DNA from: Moringa oleifera
Lineage: Eukaryota > Streptophyta > Magnoliopsida > Brassicales > Moringaceae
Length of the DNA stretch: 64,000 bases
Reading direction: 5' to 3'
NCBI GenBank assembly: GCA_021397835.1
Contig: JAJFZO010000889.1
Location: 6,510,001 to 6,574,000 of the forward strand
Shown: in pieces, positions 26,247-38,721 of the stretch
How positions within the stretch are numbered: the stretch's first letter is position 1
Layout: each line of letters opens with the position of its first letter
Notes under the pieces: generated by a model
Seen by the model: only the letters and a program-made list of their open reading frames with translations
The model's database searches: none
Told to the model about the DNA's origin: nothing
Program-made: the position numbers and the translations under genes

Positions 26247-27280
26247 CTTCAACGTGTGCAGGCAGGATTACGAGGAGAGACGGACATTGAGAGTAGCTGC
26301 TCCTCGAATGGGAAACACAGAGGTTCCTCCAGAAGATAACTACACCTGGAGAAAATATGGACAGAAGGAAATACTGGGTTCAAGGTTCCCTAGGTACCTC
26401 CCTGACTATTCACATGTACAACTGATCTGTGTGCATTTGACACATTCCTAGCATAAGAAACTGGGTGTAATTAATTTTCATTTAGATAGATTGAAAGAGG
26501 TAGCAGCTTGATTGTTGTCATTAATTCCTTGGTCATCTCTACTTTTAAAACTTTGATTTAGTAATAAAGTTGACTGGGGTTTTACCACGTGGCATGCAAG
26601 TAATTACCAATGACTGATTATTAGCTAATGCTCCACGGCCACATCAAGTGGTTAGTAAACCACCAATGTAGACAACTCTCCGTCTCCAATAACCATTGAC
26701 TTGAGTGAGGGAATGTTTTCGTTAAAAAATAATTGAGAAATATATGATTAAAGAATACTAACAGTACGTACAGTCTTAATTTCTTGCTTCTAATTTATTG
26801 GCAATCATGCGCATATCTGTTTAATTCAGGGCCTACTACAGGTGCACCCACCAAAAGTTGTACAACTGCCCTGCGAAGAAGCAAGTCCAGCGGCTTGACC
26901 ACGATCCTCATACATTTCTAGTGACTTACAGAGGCAACCACACCTGCCACATTTCCGCCACGGCACCATCGATTGCACCACCTCAACAGGCGCTGGAAAT
27001 CACGCAAGAAATGACTCAGACTGTAACCTCACAGCCTATGCTGATCACTCCAAGGAGGTGGCTTTCCATGGAGCTTAGTAGCGGCCCTAAAGGAGGTGCA
27101 AGTAGCAGCAGCCTGGCTGGTCCCTCCACTGACCGATATGGCAAAGAAGTTGATTATCCATTAATAGTGGACATGGCCGATGCAATGTTTAATTCTGGCA
27201 GCAGCAGTGGCAATAGCATGGATTTTATCTTCCCTTCTGATCAGGAAGATAAATGGGAACCTGGGGACAAGAAAAATTGA
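25273..27280 (+). CDS. Group III WRKY transcription factor, WRKY55-like
   Basis: Three exons: 25273-25688, 26262-26393, 26830-27280 (999 nt, 332 aa). WRKYGQK is at residues 168-174. The zinc site is C188-X7-C196-X23-H220-X1-C222, the C2HC pattern that defines group III. The second intron falls in the conserved group III position, just after the FPR that precedes AYYRC. The N-terminal 140 residues hold an alpha-helical region (ILHGIKLVKDLEPSLPD). Group III WRKYs bind W-boxes (TTGACY) in the nucleus and act in salicylate responses and senescence. Adjacency to CTEXP matches Arabidopsis WRKY55 (At2g40740). Intron 1 ends in an (AT)n run at 26212-26242, just before the acceptor. Assignment to WRKY55 rests on position and overall form rather than an alignment. 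Confidence 0.93.
26212..26242. repeat. (AT)n microsatellite before a splice acceptor
   Basis: About fifteen AT units in WRKY55-like intron 1, ending 19 bp before the exon 2 acceptor. Length changes here would alter the branch-point to acceptor spacing. Confidence 0.9.
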
Positions 27281-28006
27281 CAACCTAGCACACCACCATT
27301 GCTTTGGTAACGAATTAATTTCCTTATTAATTTTATTGATTGGTAACTTGTTGAACAGATCAAATACATCCTTAATTATGCTCAGGATTTTATGTAGCAC
27401 AGGTACATTTAGTCAGCAGCACCACAGTGTGATAGTGTGGTGTACTTCTATTTTGGGTACTTGAGATGCGGTTGCCTGCTCCACATACTTCAAAGGGACA
27501 ATTACTTACCCATTAGGGAGGCAATAAGTTTGTGTAAAGGTACAAATAAATGCTGATAGGGTTCATGTAAGCATATTAATATAATTAATTAATATTCAGG
27601 TAGCTTTTTGAATGAGGCTTTAACTTTAAAAATAAAAATTGCATCTGTATTTCTGTGACTTCAACTCATGTGTAGGAATCAATCTTTGGATTGATGTTGA
27701 TCTATTAGATTTTTGTGGTCTCAATTATGTCCTTTGGCCATAACAAGACTTCATTCACGAGATTATGTCCTTTGGCCATTCCTCTCCCAATCTTCTACTT
27801 TTCCTTTTAAATGTACGTCCCTTTAGCCTTTTGGCTGCTCATGGCTGACAACCGCTGCCACACATACCAAGCCAGCGCGCGGAACAAAAACATGGTCGCC
27901 ATGGTGCCAGTTAAATGTGGATAAAACCGGAAGCTAGTTAATCAAGGAAGATTTGAGAATTTAATTAATTGGCTAGGCCAAGAAAGAGATTCTTACAGAC
28001 ATACAT

Positions 28007-28043
<37 letters not shown>

Positions 28044-28123
28044 CTGTTATACATAAACAAGTTAATTAATTACATAGGAAAAGATACGTTCTTGCATGCA
28101 GGTATTTAGGCCTAGCTAGCTGG
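27281..28123. other. Convergent intergenic region between the two WRKY genes
   Basis: 843 bp holding both 3' UTRs. An (AT)14 run is at 28013-28040. I see no coding sequence. Confidence 0.6.
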
Positions 28124-29327
28124 CTAGAAGAATTCACTCTCATCAAAACGAAAATCATTACCGTCAAAACCAACCGGCTCCAGAGCATGAGAGTTAATAT
28201 TAGTGGCTTCACCACATAAGTGAATAGTAGAGACGACAGGCGCAGCGGGTTCAAGAGGGATGAGATCCTTCCACAAGATGGAATCCATAGATGAGACGTG
28301 GTTAGCAAGGTCATCACTTGGGGTCTCCGCCTTAGATACTTGCTGTAGGGTAGGGGTAGTAAAGGGGTGCATGTTGGAGTCGGAAGAAGCAACAACTTTA
28401 TAAGTCGCCCAAGTATCAGAATCCGTGATCATTTTTGGAGCCTTAAGGGTGTCACTGCATGTATGATTCCCGATGTAAGTGGTTTGGTACATTTGTGGAT
28501 CGTGTTCTAGTCTTTGGACCTGCTTGGTCGCTCTGCAACCTTGATCATACTTGTGTGTGCACCTGAAGTAGCTCCTGTAATTAAATAAAAAGGAACATCA
28601 ATTATCAAATGAATAACGAACTCATCACTCTTTTGTACGTATATCCTTTTCTTTTCTTCTCATTTCTGAAAATTAGTCCAATAAGGGAATAAGACACAGG
28701 ACGGAAAAAGAAAAAAAGGGGTAGTGTGGATATAGACCTTGGGTATTTAGCATTCAGGATCTCCTTTTGCCCATACTTTCTCCAAGCATGACCGTCTTCG
28801 AATGTAGGAGACGCTACTACCCATGTCTGTGAATTCTTTCTGCAACCAATAACAGTGTAACCATTTATCAACATAATGCGTTACAAAAATAAAATAAAAA
28901 AAAGAATTTTATCATATTGATGACCAAAAACAAAACAAATCCACCAAAGAGTTTGTTTGATGGTGGAACAATAATGGATATGCCCTTACTTTCTTTTGTA
29001 GCAACCTCTCTTACGCTTTGAAGGCGGGCCCTTCCTACTCTCGCCGGAATCTTCAGATCTTCGGTCATCGAAAGATGGGGAATCATCACAAGAAGTTGCT
29101 TGCTGGTCCTGAGAAACCTCATCTGAGTCGCAGGAGGTGAGCACAGATAGAGTCTGAGTAAAAGATCTCAAGATCTTGAGGACGAGGTCCTCTGAGAGAG
29201 ATCCATGTTCCTGAAAGGGCTTATGGAGTAGAAGCTGAAGCTGGGATGCAAACTCTTGTCCTTGTACCAGCTCCTTGATCGCCCTCGTCTTCTTGGTTGA
29301 TTGTTTTTCAGGTAAGAGAGTACCCAT
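28124..29327 (-). CDS. Group III WRKY transcription factor, WRKY54/WRKY70-like
   Basis: Three exons: 29327-28990, 28839-28738, 28574-28124 (891 nt, 296 aa, close to the usual length of WRKY70). The N-terminus has the helical segment typical of the group ([20 protein letters not shown]), then an acidic Ser-rich stretch and a basic run ([14 protein letters not shown]) suited to nuclear import. WRKYGQK is at 132-138 and the zinc site is C152-X7-C160-X23-H184-X1-C186. WRKY54 and WRKY70 modulate salicylate versus jasmonate signalling, senescence and drought responses. Arabidopsis WRKY54 is At2g40750, next to WRKY55, so position agrees. A TATA-like TATAATAT is at 29425-29418, about 90 bp upstream of the ATG. 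Confidence 0.93.
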
Positions 29328-30670
29328 GATCGATCGATGATAGGGTCACTGCCCACAGAACACAGTGGTGCTGTTTAATTTTTTGGCCTTGATTTCGTTG
29401 GGTAGAAGAGCTAGGGGATATTATAAGTGGGGTGGGGGGAGAGGAAGCGAAGCAGATAGAGATAAGCTTGTAACTAATGATGCGTTTGGACTAAAAGAAA
29501 TTAAAGGAGAGATGAGGAAAGGGAGAAGCAAATGAAAGGAAGAGGTGAGGAAAGAGGGAGTAAGTTGAAGGGAAAAAGGGAAGAGAGAAAAACCGCAGGA
29601 AAAGTTAGTGACGAAGCAACCAGTGACGTCTCTCATATGATGCAATGGTGATGCCAAGCCAAGCTTTCTCTTTCTTTCTTTCTTTCTTTCTTCTTTTATC
29701 TGGGCATGCTTAATTTTCCTCACCACAAATAAACAGAATGAAATCAAGTGGGCTTGATACTGATAGTGTACTGTGTTTGGGGGTGTGCACAAGAATTCAA
29801 AGTCTACGAATCAATCTCGTAGCTAGAGGGCTGCAATGCCGAGATGATGGATTTTAAAAAAGATCAAATTGCAAAAAACAAAAAACAAAAAACCAAAAAT
29901 GGTTGGCATTACTGTTAGTACGATGCAAGTGGCTACTTTTATTCTATTCTAATGCAACTGGATCATTACGTGGCACAGGCCTTTCCACTTTTCTTTCTAA
30001 TCCGAATAATGTAATCAGTAATCACAATACAAGAGTGGCATGATTGATGATGAATTCCAGAAATCGTATTGGTTGCGTCCGTCCCATGATGCTCTCTTTT
30101 GAAAAGTCAATGCTTCAAACCTAACCTTCCATCATTTTCCATGTTTGCACTTCCCATCTAAACAACTGGCTCAAAATCAAATCAAAAAAAAAAAAAAAAA
30201 AGGGAAGCGCTCATTTGAAACTTTATAAAGTGTATGTATATAGAAAATAAATTTTGATAACAAGAGAGAGTAAAATAACAAGCTTTTATCATGATGAACA
30301 ACATACCTCAACAAAATTAATTAAAAAAACAACAAGCATTCATTTTGATTTTTACTTCTAAATCTAAAAGGATTACAATTTAATAAAATAAAACAAATAT
30401 ATTTTTAAAATATTTTTCGTTTTACTTTCAATAAAAACAGTAAAATTTTAATTTTGAAGCAAATTGATCAGATGACGTTAAAAGATCTAGTTACATCCAC
30501 TAGACTTAATCCACATAAAGCAATCTCCATCTGCCACGTCTTAACACCAGGACATAACTGTAATAACCACGCCTCTGGATAAATCCTTCCACAGAGACCA
30601 GAAGGAAGCTACTGAGTATGATTACTGTACCACACTGTACTCTTTATCAGGTTAGGCAAACAAGCAGCCT
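29328..30670. promoter_or_regulatory. Divergent promoter region between WRKY54/70-like and rhodanese genes
   Basis: 1343 bp between start codons pointing apart. It contains a (CTTT)n run at about 29664-29692 and a W-box core (TTGACT on the minus strand) at 30110-30105, about 780 bp upstream of the WRKY ATG. The middle part, 30180-30450, is AT-rich with no recognised repeat. Confidence 0.5.
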
Positions 30671-33600
30671 ATGCTCAAGTGTAGATCACCTCCACTGTTC
30701 ACCCTGAGGATGCTGTCATCTTCTTCTGCCTCATCATGCCCAAACTCTAGATTCAACCTCACCTCCTCTCAACTTCCCCAATCATCTCATCTTTATCCCA
30801 CTCTCTTTTCAAACCCTAAGATTTCTCTTTCAATTGCCCACAGTTCCCCCCACACAATGACATTTCTCAAGTGCTTTTCGGGAACTGGCACCGAACCCGT
30901 TCCCATTCCCGATTCCAGAACTCTAGACCTCCAATCCAATGACTTTGACTCAGGTTCTCTCGTGGTGGTCTCCTTCTACAAGTTTGCTGATTTTGCAGAC
31001 CATGCCGATGTGCGAAAACCCTTAAAGGAGCTCTGTGAAGAACTGGTACTTTGCTTTATCATTTTCTCTTTCTTGTTTATTTGTTATGTTTGGGCATTTG
31101 CATTGGGACTATGTATGGAAGGATTCTAATGTGACCTTCAACTGTACTGTAGAAAAGTTTGTTATGTTCGGGCCTTTGTTTTCTTGATGGTTTTGAATTG
31201 TTTCTTTTTCCTCTCTGTTTTATGTTGTACCCACCTAACTGATCCTCAATCAGCGAGTTTCAGGTGGTATCATCCTTGCACCAGAGGGGATTAACGGCAG
31301 CATATGTGGCACAAGGGAATCTGTGGAGAGAGTACTTGCATTCATCCAAAGTGATAACCGCCTAAAGGGGCTGAGGCAGGTCGAGTCACCTGTGAGTCCT
31401 GAGGAGGAAGCCATCCATCATGGACATTCTAGGAGTTCTCCTCTTGCAGCAGGGCAAGACGCACCCTTCCGATGGGATCATGTGAGGGTCAAATTGAAGA
31501 AAGAGGTACTGCATACTAAGCTAAATGAGGGGCTAGTAGGTCTCTCATTTGGATTTGAAATGACTTTCGTTTTGAGTGATGGACTGTGGGAGTAAATCTG
31601 TCAGCTTTCCATGAGGTTATTTATTTTCCTTTCCTTCGAATTTGATCAGATTGTTACTCTTGGAATGCCAAGTGTGTCACCTACTGAAAGGGTTGGAAGG
31701 TATGTGAGCCCAAAGGATTGGAATGCATTGATCAGAGATCCAGAAACTGTGAGTCCCTCAGATGTTAATCTTTTACCACATGATCTGCAGGATTATCAAA
31801 TCAATGAATTTCTTGAAAATTTGACAAACACATCTTTTTAAGTTATTGTTTATGAGTAATTTATTTTGCAATCCCACTTTAGCTAAAACTGTTCAGACAA
31901 ATAAAGGTTAGTTCACAAATATCATGCATTTCTATTTTATTTATCCTGTGTCATTACTGATTTTCTGTGACATGGTTGTTTGAATATCTGCTCGGTCTAA
32001 ATTATCTATTCTGTGTTGTTGATGTTTTATCTGACACAGATGTTAGACCTCCGTCATTGGTGGTTTTATCTGAGGCTGGTGTTAATATATCTGCTTATGG
32101 TGCAGTTGCATCAATCAATTTCAGTGTATCGACATACATGAATGCATTTATTATCCCTTTTCTTCCTTATTTTAGACAACAGAGGCTCTCAAGTGCTTGT
32201 AGGATGAGAAGTCTAGTCCTATATTGTTCTACTTCTGTTAATTTGCACTATTTTGATGCCATGTATGGTTTCCAACATCCTAAAGTCTTCTTAAGATATT
32301 AAGATTCTTTTTTTCTTCTGTTACTGTTCAAATATCATTTCTCAACATCTTTTAATTCAATGTTTAGCCAAGTTTTGGAGCAAAGGCACCAATGATGGTG
32401 TTGCATAAAGTTTGCAATATCAAATGAGAATAATTCTCTGTGTCTACAAGAGATGAGAGAAGAATTGATTGTAAAAATCAGATTGGTTGTGACCTATATG
32501 CTCATGCCTTGTGGTTATGTAAAAGATCTTGGATGTTAATTTAAAAATTGCTGCACATGTAGTGGATTATGTCTGTGATGGTAAGGTGGTCCATTGTAAG
32601 GCATAGAAATGTGCTTCCATAGACAACTTCTTTAAATTTCTAAAATTTTATGACCATCATTGTATCTAGGTGGTGATTGATGTACGCAATAATTATGAAA
32701 CTAGAATTGGGAAGTTCAAAGGGGCTGTAGATCCATGTACCACAGCATTCCGTGAGTTCCCATCTCGGGTGGAGGATCAATTCCAGCTTGATGAGACAAT
32801 TTGTGGGCCTGCAGAAGTGGATTCTGAGGCTTCAAATGTAAGACCTTATAAAAATGTCAAAGTTGCAAGGCAGAAAATGCCTCGAGTTGCAATGTATTGC
32901 ACGGGAGGAATTCGCTGTGAAAAGGCTTCAAGTTTTCTACTAAGCAAGGGTTTCAAAGAGGTTATGCTTATTGAATTATGTCTGCATTCTAATATAACTA
33001 CTTTGTTTGGCATTTTGTGGAAAACATATAGTACATCCCTGTATGTAGAATATACACACACACATATACATACATATATGAATGTATGTTTGTATGTATA
33101 TGTATATATACCTTTTTTTTTTTAACCAGCATATGTGTGTGTGTGTGTGTATTCACTTATTGTCGGTTAAAGTGAAAAATCATTATTCCAATGGACAGTT
33201 ACTTGGTGGAAGAACCATTATTCAAAATAAGAGGATTTTAAAAGTGCTGTTCATTATCTACATAAAAGTCGAATCTTTTTTTTGTTTATTTATTTTTTTC
33301 GGTGGTTTGTTCTTTTGTCTGAAGTTTGAGTAAATTTTAAATTTTTTGGTTTGCTTGGTAGTTATTGTTAAAGTGTTTTATAACAAGTCTGTTCACTTCG
33401 ACATATAGGAAAACTCATGGATAGATTATGTTTGTTTGTTACCTTTCTAGAACTATTATCATGTTAAGTGTCCTCAACTCTTAATTCTTCACCCAGGTTT
33501 ATCATTTGGAAGGTGGCATTTTGAAGTACTTAGAGGAAGTTCCAGAAATGGACAGTCTCTGGGAGGGTGAGTGCTTTGTATTTGACAAGCGAGTCTCGGT

Positions 33601-33874
33601 GAAGCATGGTCTGATACAAGGAGATTTCAAGCTTTGCTATGGGTGTAAGCAGCCGGTTAGTGATGCTGACATGGAATCCCCTGAGTGGGAGTATGGGGTT
33701 TCTTGTCCACACTGTTACTTGTTGAAATCTGATGAAGAGAAGGAGAGGGCAAGAGCTCGACAAATGCAATTTGAGACTTGGGGTGTTATTGGTGGCCCTG
33801 ACAAGGGTCGGCGACCAACAGCTAACCAAAATAGTGCACAGCGGAGCCACACCAAGATCTCATCTTCGATATAG
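30671..33874 (+). CDS. Rhodanese-domain protein, TrhO/YceA-like (STR7 type)
   Basis: Five exons: 30671-31045, 31254-31505, 31650-31748, 32670-32960, 33497-33874 (1395 nt, 464 aa). The Ser/Pro-rich start ([20 protein letters not shown]) suggests an organelle transit peptide. A ferredoxin-like N-domain follows ([20 protein letters not shown], near 130-150), then the rhodanese domain ([16 protein letters not shown], from 243) with active-site loop CTGGIRC at 319-325, then a Cys-rich C-terminus (CYGCKQ, CPHCY) likely to bind zinc. The layout is that of bacterial TrhO, which hydroxylates U34 of tRNA; whether the plant protein does so is inference. Arabidopsis STR7 (At2g40760) is the positional match. 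Intron 4 has CA/TG repeats (33055-33075, 33133-33150). Confidence 0.93.
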
Positions 33875-34759
33875 CTAGTCTTATGTTGTTTGAAATTGTG
33901 TTCTTGATAGTTTGTTTTAATTTCTTCTTTTGTGTGTATTTTGAATTCTCTTGTTGATCGATCACTGCCTTTCATCTAGTGACTGGCTTACATTTGGTTT
34001 GACCAAATGTAATTGATTCATGGTGGACGTTTACACAAATCTTTTTCAGGAGAGATTTTACAGTTGGGAGTTGTGGAAGTAGCTGAGAAACTTGCTGATG
34101 GCTGGGATGAGCTGGGTAATGTAGGAAGTTGAGCTTCGAAACCCTTGCAATGAAACTATGCAGGTCAATGCAAAATGGTAGAAGCTGCCAGGTTTGGAGA
34201 GAGAGCTTCCCCTATGGCAGGCCCAGAGGGTGGTTAAGGATCCCTACTTGTGATCTCAACTTGAGTGTATCTTGAAAAGCATTGACGAGGCCTGCAACTT
34301 CCTCTTTTAAGTCTCAGCCAACTTATGTTGCCTCTTTTGTTCTACTTTTTTCCTTTTTTTATGATTAGCAGTACCTGAAATATATACTTGGAGGCCTCAT
34401 CCCACGGAAACTCCAATCCAAGCTTGCTTGAAACCATGATATTAAGGAAGATGAAGAAACTAAATCGGAGAAGGAAAAATTGGTACCATGGTTACATTAA
34501 GATGGGTAACGAGAGCCAGGCATGCTTGTCTACAGATTAAAGAGGAAAGATTAAAGAAAAAAACAAAGAGAGAGAAAGAGAGTCGAGGGAAACAAGACAG
34601 CGTCAGCGAATGAGTTGTGCAAACCCGTAAAGCGACGTAAGTCGGGACTGATAGAGTTATAGGGCATTTGCTTTCCTTTTGACAATTGAGAAAGTGGAAG
34701 CAACAAAAGATCCAGTCCCTTTATTTGATTTGGGAGAGCCATACAGAGAGAGAATAGAA
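33875..34759. other. Intergenic: rhodanese 3' end and QCR10 leader
   Basis: 885 bp. The part before the QCR10 start is purine-rich (GAGA runs near 34566-34580). No other gene is visible. Confidence 0.5.
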
Positions 34760-36841
34760 ATGGCAGGAGAAGCAGGGATGTTCAAGTTCCTTCGGCCGAA
34801 GCTCCGTCCGCAATCCACGGACATCCAGGCAGCTGTTCTCTGGGGCATCGCTGCCACCTCCACTGCCCTTTGGCTCATCCAGGTACTCTTTTACTTCTCA
34901 TCTTTATTTGATTTCTGTCTCCATTATTCTTTATCTGATAGTCACTTGACTTTCTCATTATATTCCCTCTCTCGTAAATTTCGGTGTTCTACTTGCTGCT
35001 TTTGATTTCTTCACCAAAGATTCCTAGTTGCCCCGCCCTCCAGGGGTGAATATCTCTGCTTTCATGGCTTCATTATAGTTATAAGTGTCACTGCTCTGTT
35101 TTTGATCTTTTATTCTCTTTTCCGTTTCGATGTTAACTACTACAAATCATTCTCTGCATAATTCCTCTTGTTGTCATATTATGTTGAATATATTAATGTA
35201 TTTACAATATTAATCAATCTTCAGTTCTCTGTCCGTCGAAGAGAGGCTATATTTGCGTCCATTCATGACTTTTAGCCAGCTACAAAAGGCATGCATGTTT
35301 GAGAAATTCCTATTGACAAGAAAATGAAATATGAAGCTCAGACTGATTGACAAGAGTGGCTTTGGTGTGTAAATTTGGCAAGAAGGGTTCATTCTCACTA
35401 ATGACTATAGTAGGGATGGAATATAAAAAATGTAGTCAGTGTCTCTGCATATTATTATTGATTTGGTAAACGTAATATTTGTAGCTCAATTTGATTATGT
35501 AGTGTCTAGATCTCTTGAAACTTTTCACTTGTCCAAATGTCCTTTTTAAATTAGTTTACATTCTGAAGCTTGTCGCTTTGATGTTAGCTACTTCAAACTT
35601 GGTGTATGGGACAAATGAATTCTACAAATTTTATGGTATATCTAATGTTTGGAGAGCTCATAAACTCTGGAATTTATTTGCAAGTGGATCCTTAATGGGG
35701 GATGAATAAACTCATAGCAAATCCTACCAAAATCTGATGGAGCTTCCAAATGAATCCCTCATATAGATGAACATTTAACATTTTGTTTGCTAGATTGATC
35801 TTGCAGTAATAATTGCAAAAAACAGGTTAGTGTCAAGTGTTGGCCTTGGCATGGCAACTGTCTTATGGCCTGAATTGCATCCTTTTTTCTTTTTTTTGCC
35901 CTCCATGTTTTTTGCTTTTTCACCTTTTTAATGTTCAACTATGGAGATTTCTCTTATGAGAGATGACATTGCAGAAAGTTATTTTGCTAAAAAGTTTAAG
36001 CTATTACATAAATTGAGTCAAAAATGAGAAAATAGACTTGTTGCCATCAAAGTTGCTACGCTGCATATCAGAGAAGGAGGATACTGGATTCTAGTTCTAC
36101 TTTATTTCCAAGTATGACAAATTAAAATGAATTCTGCAATCAAAAGAAAAAAAAATGTTAAGGGGACCAAACATACAAATTCATTTAAATTCATCTGCAA
36201 CTCAATTGAAAGTTAAATTCATTTGAAACTGAATGGAATTCTTTGATTTGTTTTTTTTTCTAAATGCCAAACTTGATGAATAATTTGTTAATTCAACTTC
36301 TTGTCAAATATGCTTCTTGGGTTAGGAAACAACAAGGTTTAGTTCTTCAAACTACCTAGTGGATTAGTTGAGTGAGTCCTTGGGATTATGTCCTACTGCT
36401 TACTTCTTCCATGTGCCCCCCCTCCAATCCACGGTATAAGTTTTTGAACCTTTAGATGAGATGCCTTACATAAGAAAATACATTTTTCCATGTCTCTAAT
36501 ATCTTGTGATGATCTTTTATCTTTACCCTAGAAAACAAATTCTTGCTTACTGGTGACCAGTAGAGTGGAACTATGGCTGCAAAAACTCAAAAAGTTTTAG
36601 TGGATTTTGGCAGTGACAAATACTTGGAGTAGCCATTCTAGTTGATTTTGTCTGCTATATCTCCATGCTGGCTCTACGCCAGGAATTGGACTATCTGAAA
36701 GTCAGAATATCTGTTGTTGCCATGTCTCTTGTGGGTGCTTCAATAATGATTATGACATTTTCATGTTTGGTCCTTTCCTTCCAGCCGTTTGATTGGTTGG
36801 AGAAGACCTTTTTTGAGAAACCAAAGGCAGAAGAGAAGTGA
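34760..36841 (+). CDS. QCR10: Cytochrome bc1 complex 6.7-kDa subunit (subunit 10)
   Basis: Two exons: 34760-34882 and 36785-36841 (180 nt, 59 aa). The protein begins MAGEAGMFKFLRPKLRPQST, has one transmembrane helix (AAVLWGIAATSTALWLI) and ends PFDWLEKTFFEKPKAEEK. It is an accessory one-helix subunit of mitochondrial complex III in the inner membrane. The second exon is only 57 nt and lies 1.9 kb downstream, so the gene is easily missed by ORF calling. The phase-0 intron is GT-AG. The Arabidopsis counterpart, as I recall it, is At2g40765, which sits between the rhodanese and helicase genes as here. The 1.9-kb intron shows no repeat I recognise. Confidence 0.92.
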
Positions 36842-37415
36842 ACAAAGATTGCGATTCCGGTGAAATGTTTTGACATTCTTCCCTCTGGTCGATGAGATGT
36901 ATTTTGTTTGAATAATGTAACTTCATATGTCTAGTTTTTTGGGGGGTTTTGTGATGAATCTGGACTATTTAGCCCTCAGTTTTAAGTGGAGTTTCTCTTT
37001 TCTGCATGATGGCATTGTCTTAATCTTCTTATGGATCCAACATGAATTTTGTATGCCATACTTGTAGCTTTTGCAGTTTTGGGGAAGTTTTATTCTGCAT
37101 CAATTACTACAGGCTATGTGCAGGGCCTTTAGCTGGCAGTTATTTTGGGAGGCTTTTATTTGAAATGGGAATTCCATACAACTCAGCACACAGTGCATTT
37201 CACTTCAAAAATATGTGAGCAATAGACTAGCCGAACAGAGGATAGAATACAAACTGTCAACTCAAACAAGGGAATACATGATACAAGCAGAATAGCTCAC
37301 GGAGTTTGAATTCATTTCAAATAAAGACACATGGTATGAGGGTAGTATAGGCATTTCGAATCCATGTCCGTCATTCAGATATCTGTTACAATGTATAGCT
37401 GGCCCAAAAAAGGAC
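36842..37415. other. Convergent intergenic region
   Basis: 574 bp between the QCR10 stop and the stop of the unknown gene on the other strand. No distinct signal. Confidence 0.5.
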
Positions 37416-37901
37416 CTAGTGTTGAGAGGTTGAGCTGTGGCTCTTGAGTTGCTTGAGAGCCTGGAAAACCCTGGAGCTCTTGTCGAAGATCTGTGCTCTT
37501 CTATAGTAATCTGTTGGGTCTTTTCCCTCATCGTTTCCCATGATTGCTTCTGTTTCCAAGCACTCAATCAGCCGCAACACTCCCTCCCTCTCCTTGCACT
37601 TGTCTCCCACTCTACCCAATTTCATCCACTCTTCTTCTTCTGCGTCCAATTCTCTTCTAAACTCGGCCACGGAGCCTGAATCTAGAGCTACGCAACCAAC
37701 TTTTGATCCCCGGGCATATGGCCCCCATGTACCTAACCCATCAAAATGATTAGCCAATGTCAAATCACTTGATGGAGCCGCAGACACAGCCGCGAACTTG
37801 TTGCCACACATTGTAAGGGAGGGTTTTGCTATTCTCTTTGAGCGGAGAAGAGGCGACCGAAAATGATGGGCTTTTGCATCATAAAGACGAGCTGCTTCCA
37901 T
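37416..37901 (-). CDS. Conserved-looking plant protein of unknown function
   Basis: A single exon of 161 codons plus stop. The first 45 residues are basic and Ser/Ala-rich with few acids (LYDAKAHHFRSPLLRSKRIA), resembling a plastid or mitochondrial transit peptide. The mature part is charged and probably helical: TWGPYARGSKVGCVALDSGS, then EFRRELDAEEEEWMKLGRVG, then DYYRRAQIFDKSSRVFQALK. A TATA box lies 84-91 bp upstream (TATATATA, 37985-37992), supporting a real promoter. I do not recognise the family. Composition and absence of stops suggest a genuine gene. It is not in the Arabidopsis block as I remember it. Confidence 0.75.
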   Translation of the reverse strand: MEAARLYDAKAHHFRSPLLRSKRIAKPSLTMCGNKFAAVSAAPSSDLTLANHFDGLGTWGPYARGSKVGCVALDSGSVAEFRRELDAEEEEWMKLGRVGDKCKEREGVLRLIECLETEAIMGNDEGKDPTDYYRRAQIFDKSSRVFQALKQLKSHSSTSQH

Positions 37902-37984
37902 GCCAAAATTCTACTATCGCGTTTTCTGGTCCCTCTTGGTGTGCTTTCTAGTTTCGGGTTTGGCTTTTTTCATTAGGCTATGCA

Positions 37985-37992
37985 TATATATA
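37985..37992 (-). promoter_or_regulatory. TATA box of the 161-residue gene
   Basis: TATATATA in the context TGTATATATATGC on the minus strand, 84 bp before the ATG at 37901. Confidence 0.6.
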
Positions 37993-38721
37993 CAGGAGTA
38001 CTGCCACCTGGCATTCATGGCTACATCCGTGGAAGGCAATGGCTAGAGAGTTCGAGATACAGCTGGCCCCCAGATTTTGCAGTGGCAGGCACGTGCCTTG
38101 ATGCTTGTGTGCCACTTCCTCGAGCATGTCCAGGGCAAAGGATAACGACTCCAGAAACATAGCTTCGCACAAAAGGCAACAATATTGCACTGTGCTGCGT
38201 CTGTGTGCTGTATTCCTCAGCGCATTCGTGGTGCAATATCTCAACCATTTTCTTGCTGTACCAGCTTCTTCCATTCTCCATGTTCCAAACGTGATACGTG
38301 CAGAAACACTATTCTATGATACTTTCACTTGGATTGCCAAAAGAATTATCGGAAGGAAAAAAAAAAGAGAAAAACATACTTTGGTCCTTCAGAGCTGAAA
38401 ATTATTGTTGGAAGATAATCATGATGAAGAGCAAACTTCTGAAGGAGGTAGAAGCATTTACAGCATTGACAACTTAGCAGACCATACAATCACAAAAAGC
38501 TTAATATATCAGTTATTTACAGCAATAATATGCATTCTTAATTAGCCCGAAGTCAAAACTAAATGGATTCTACTAGTGCAAGAATGAAATAATATTTGAC
38601 ATATACAAAGAAGACCAACAAATTGGTTCACAAATTTCTGTGGGTTGGTGTGCTATACTAAGAGCAAGGTACTACTAAGTGAGATGATTGCTTTTTGCCC
38701 CATCTTCCCAGAAGAATATAA
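37993..38721. other. Intergenic region upstream of the unknown gene
   Basis: 729 bp between that promoter and the helicase stop codon. Several short open frames overlap on both strands (37978-38398) without family resemblance. Confidence 0.45.

Noticed and set aside
29421..29792. 123-codon minus-strand frame upstream of the WRKY54/70-like gene
   Set aside because: Low-complexity Ser/Leu/Phe translation of a purine-rich promoter region with a (CTTT)n tract; no domain seen.
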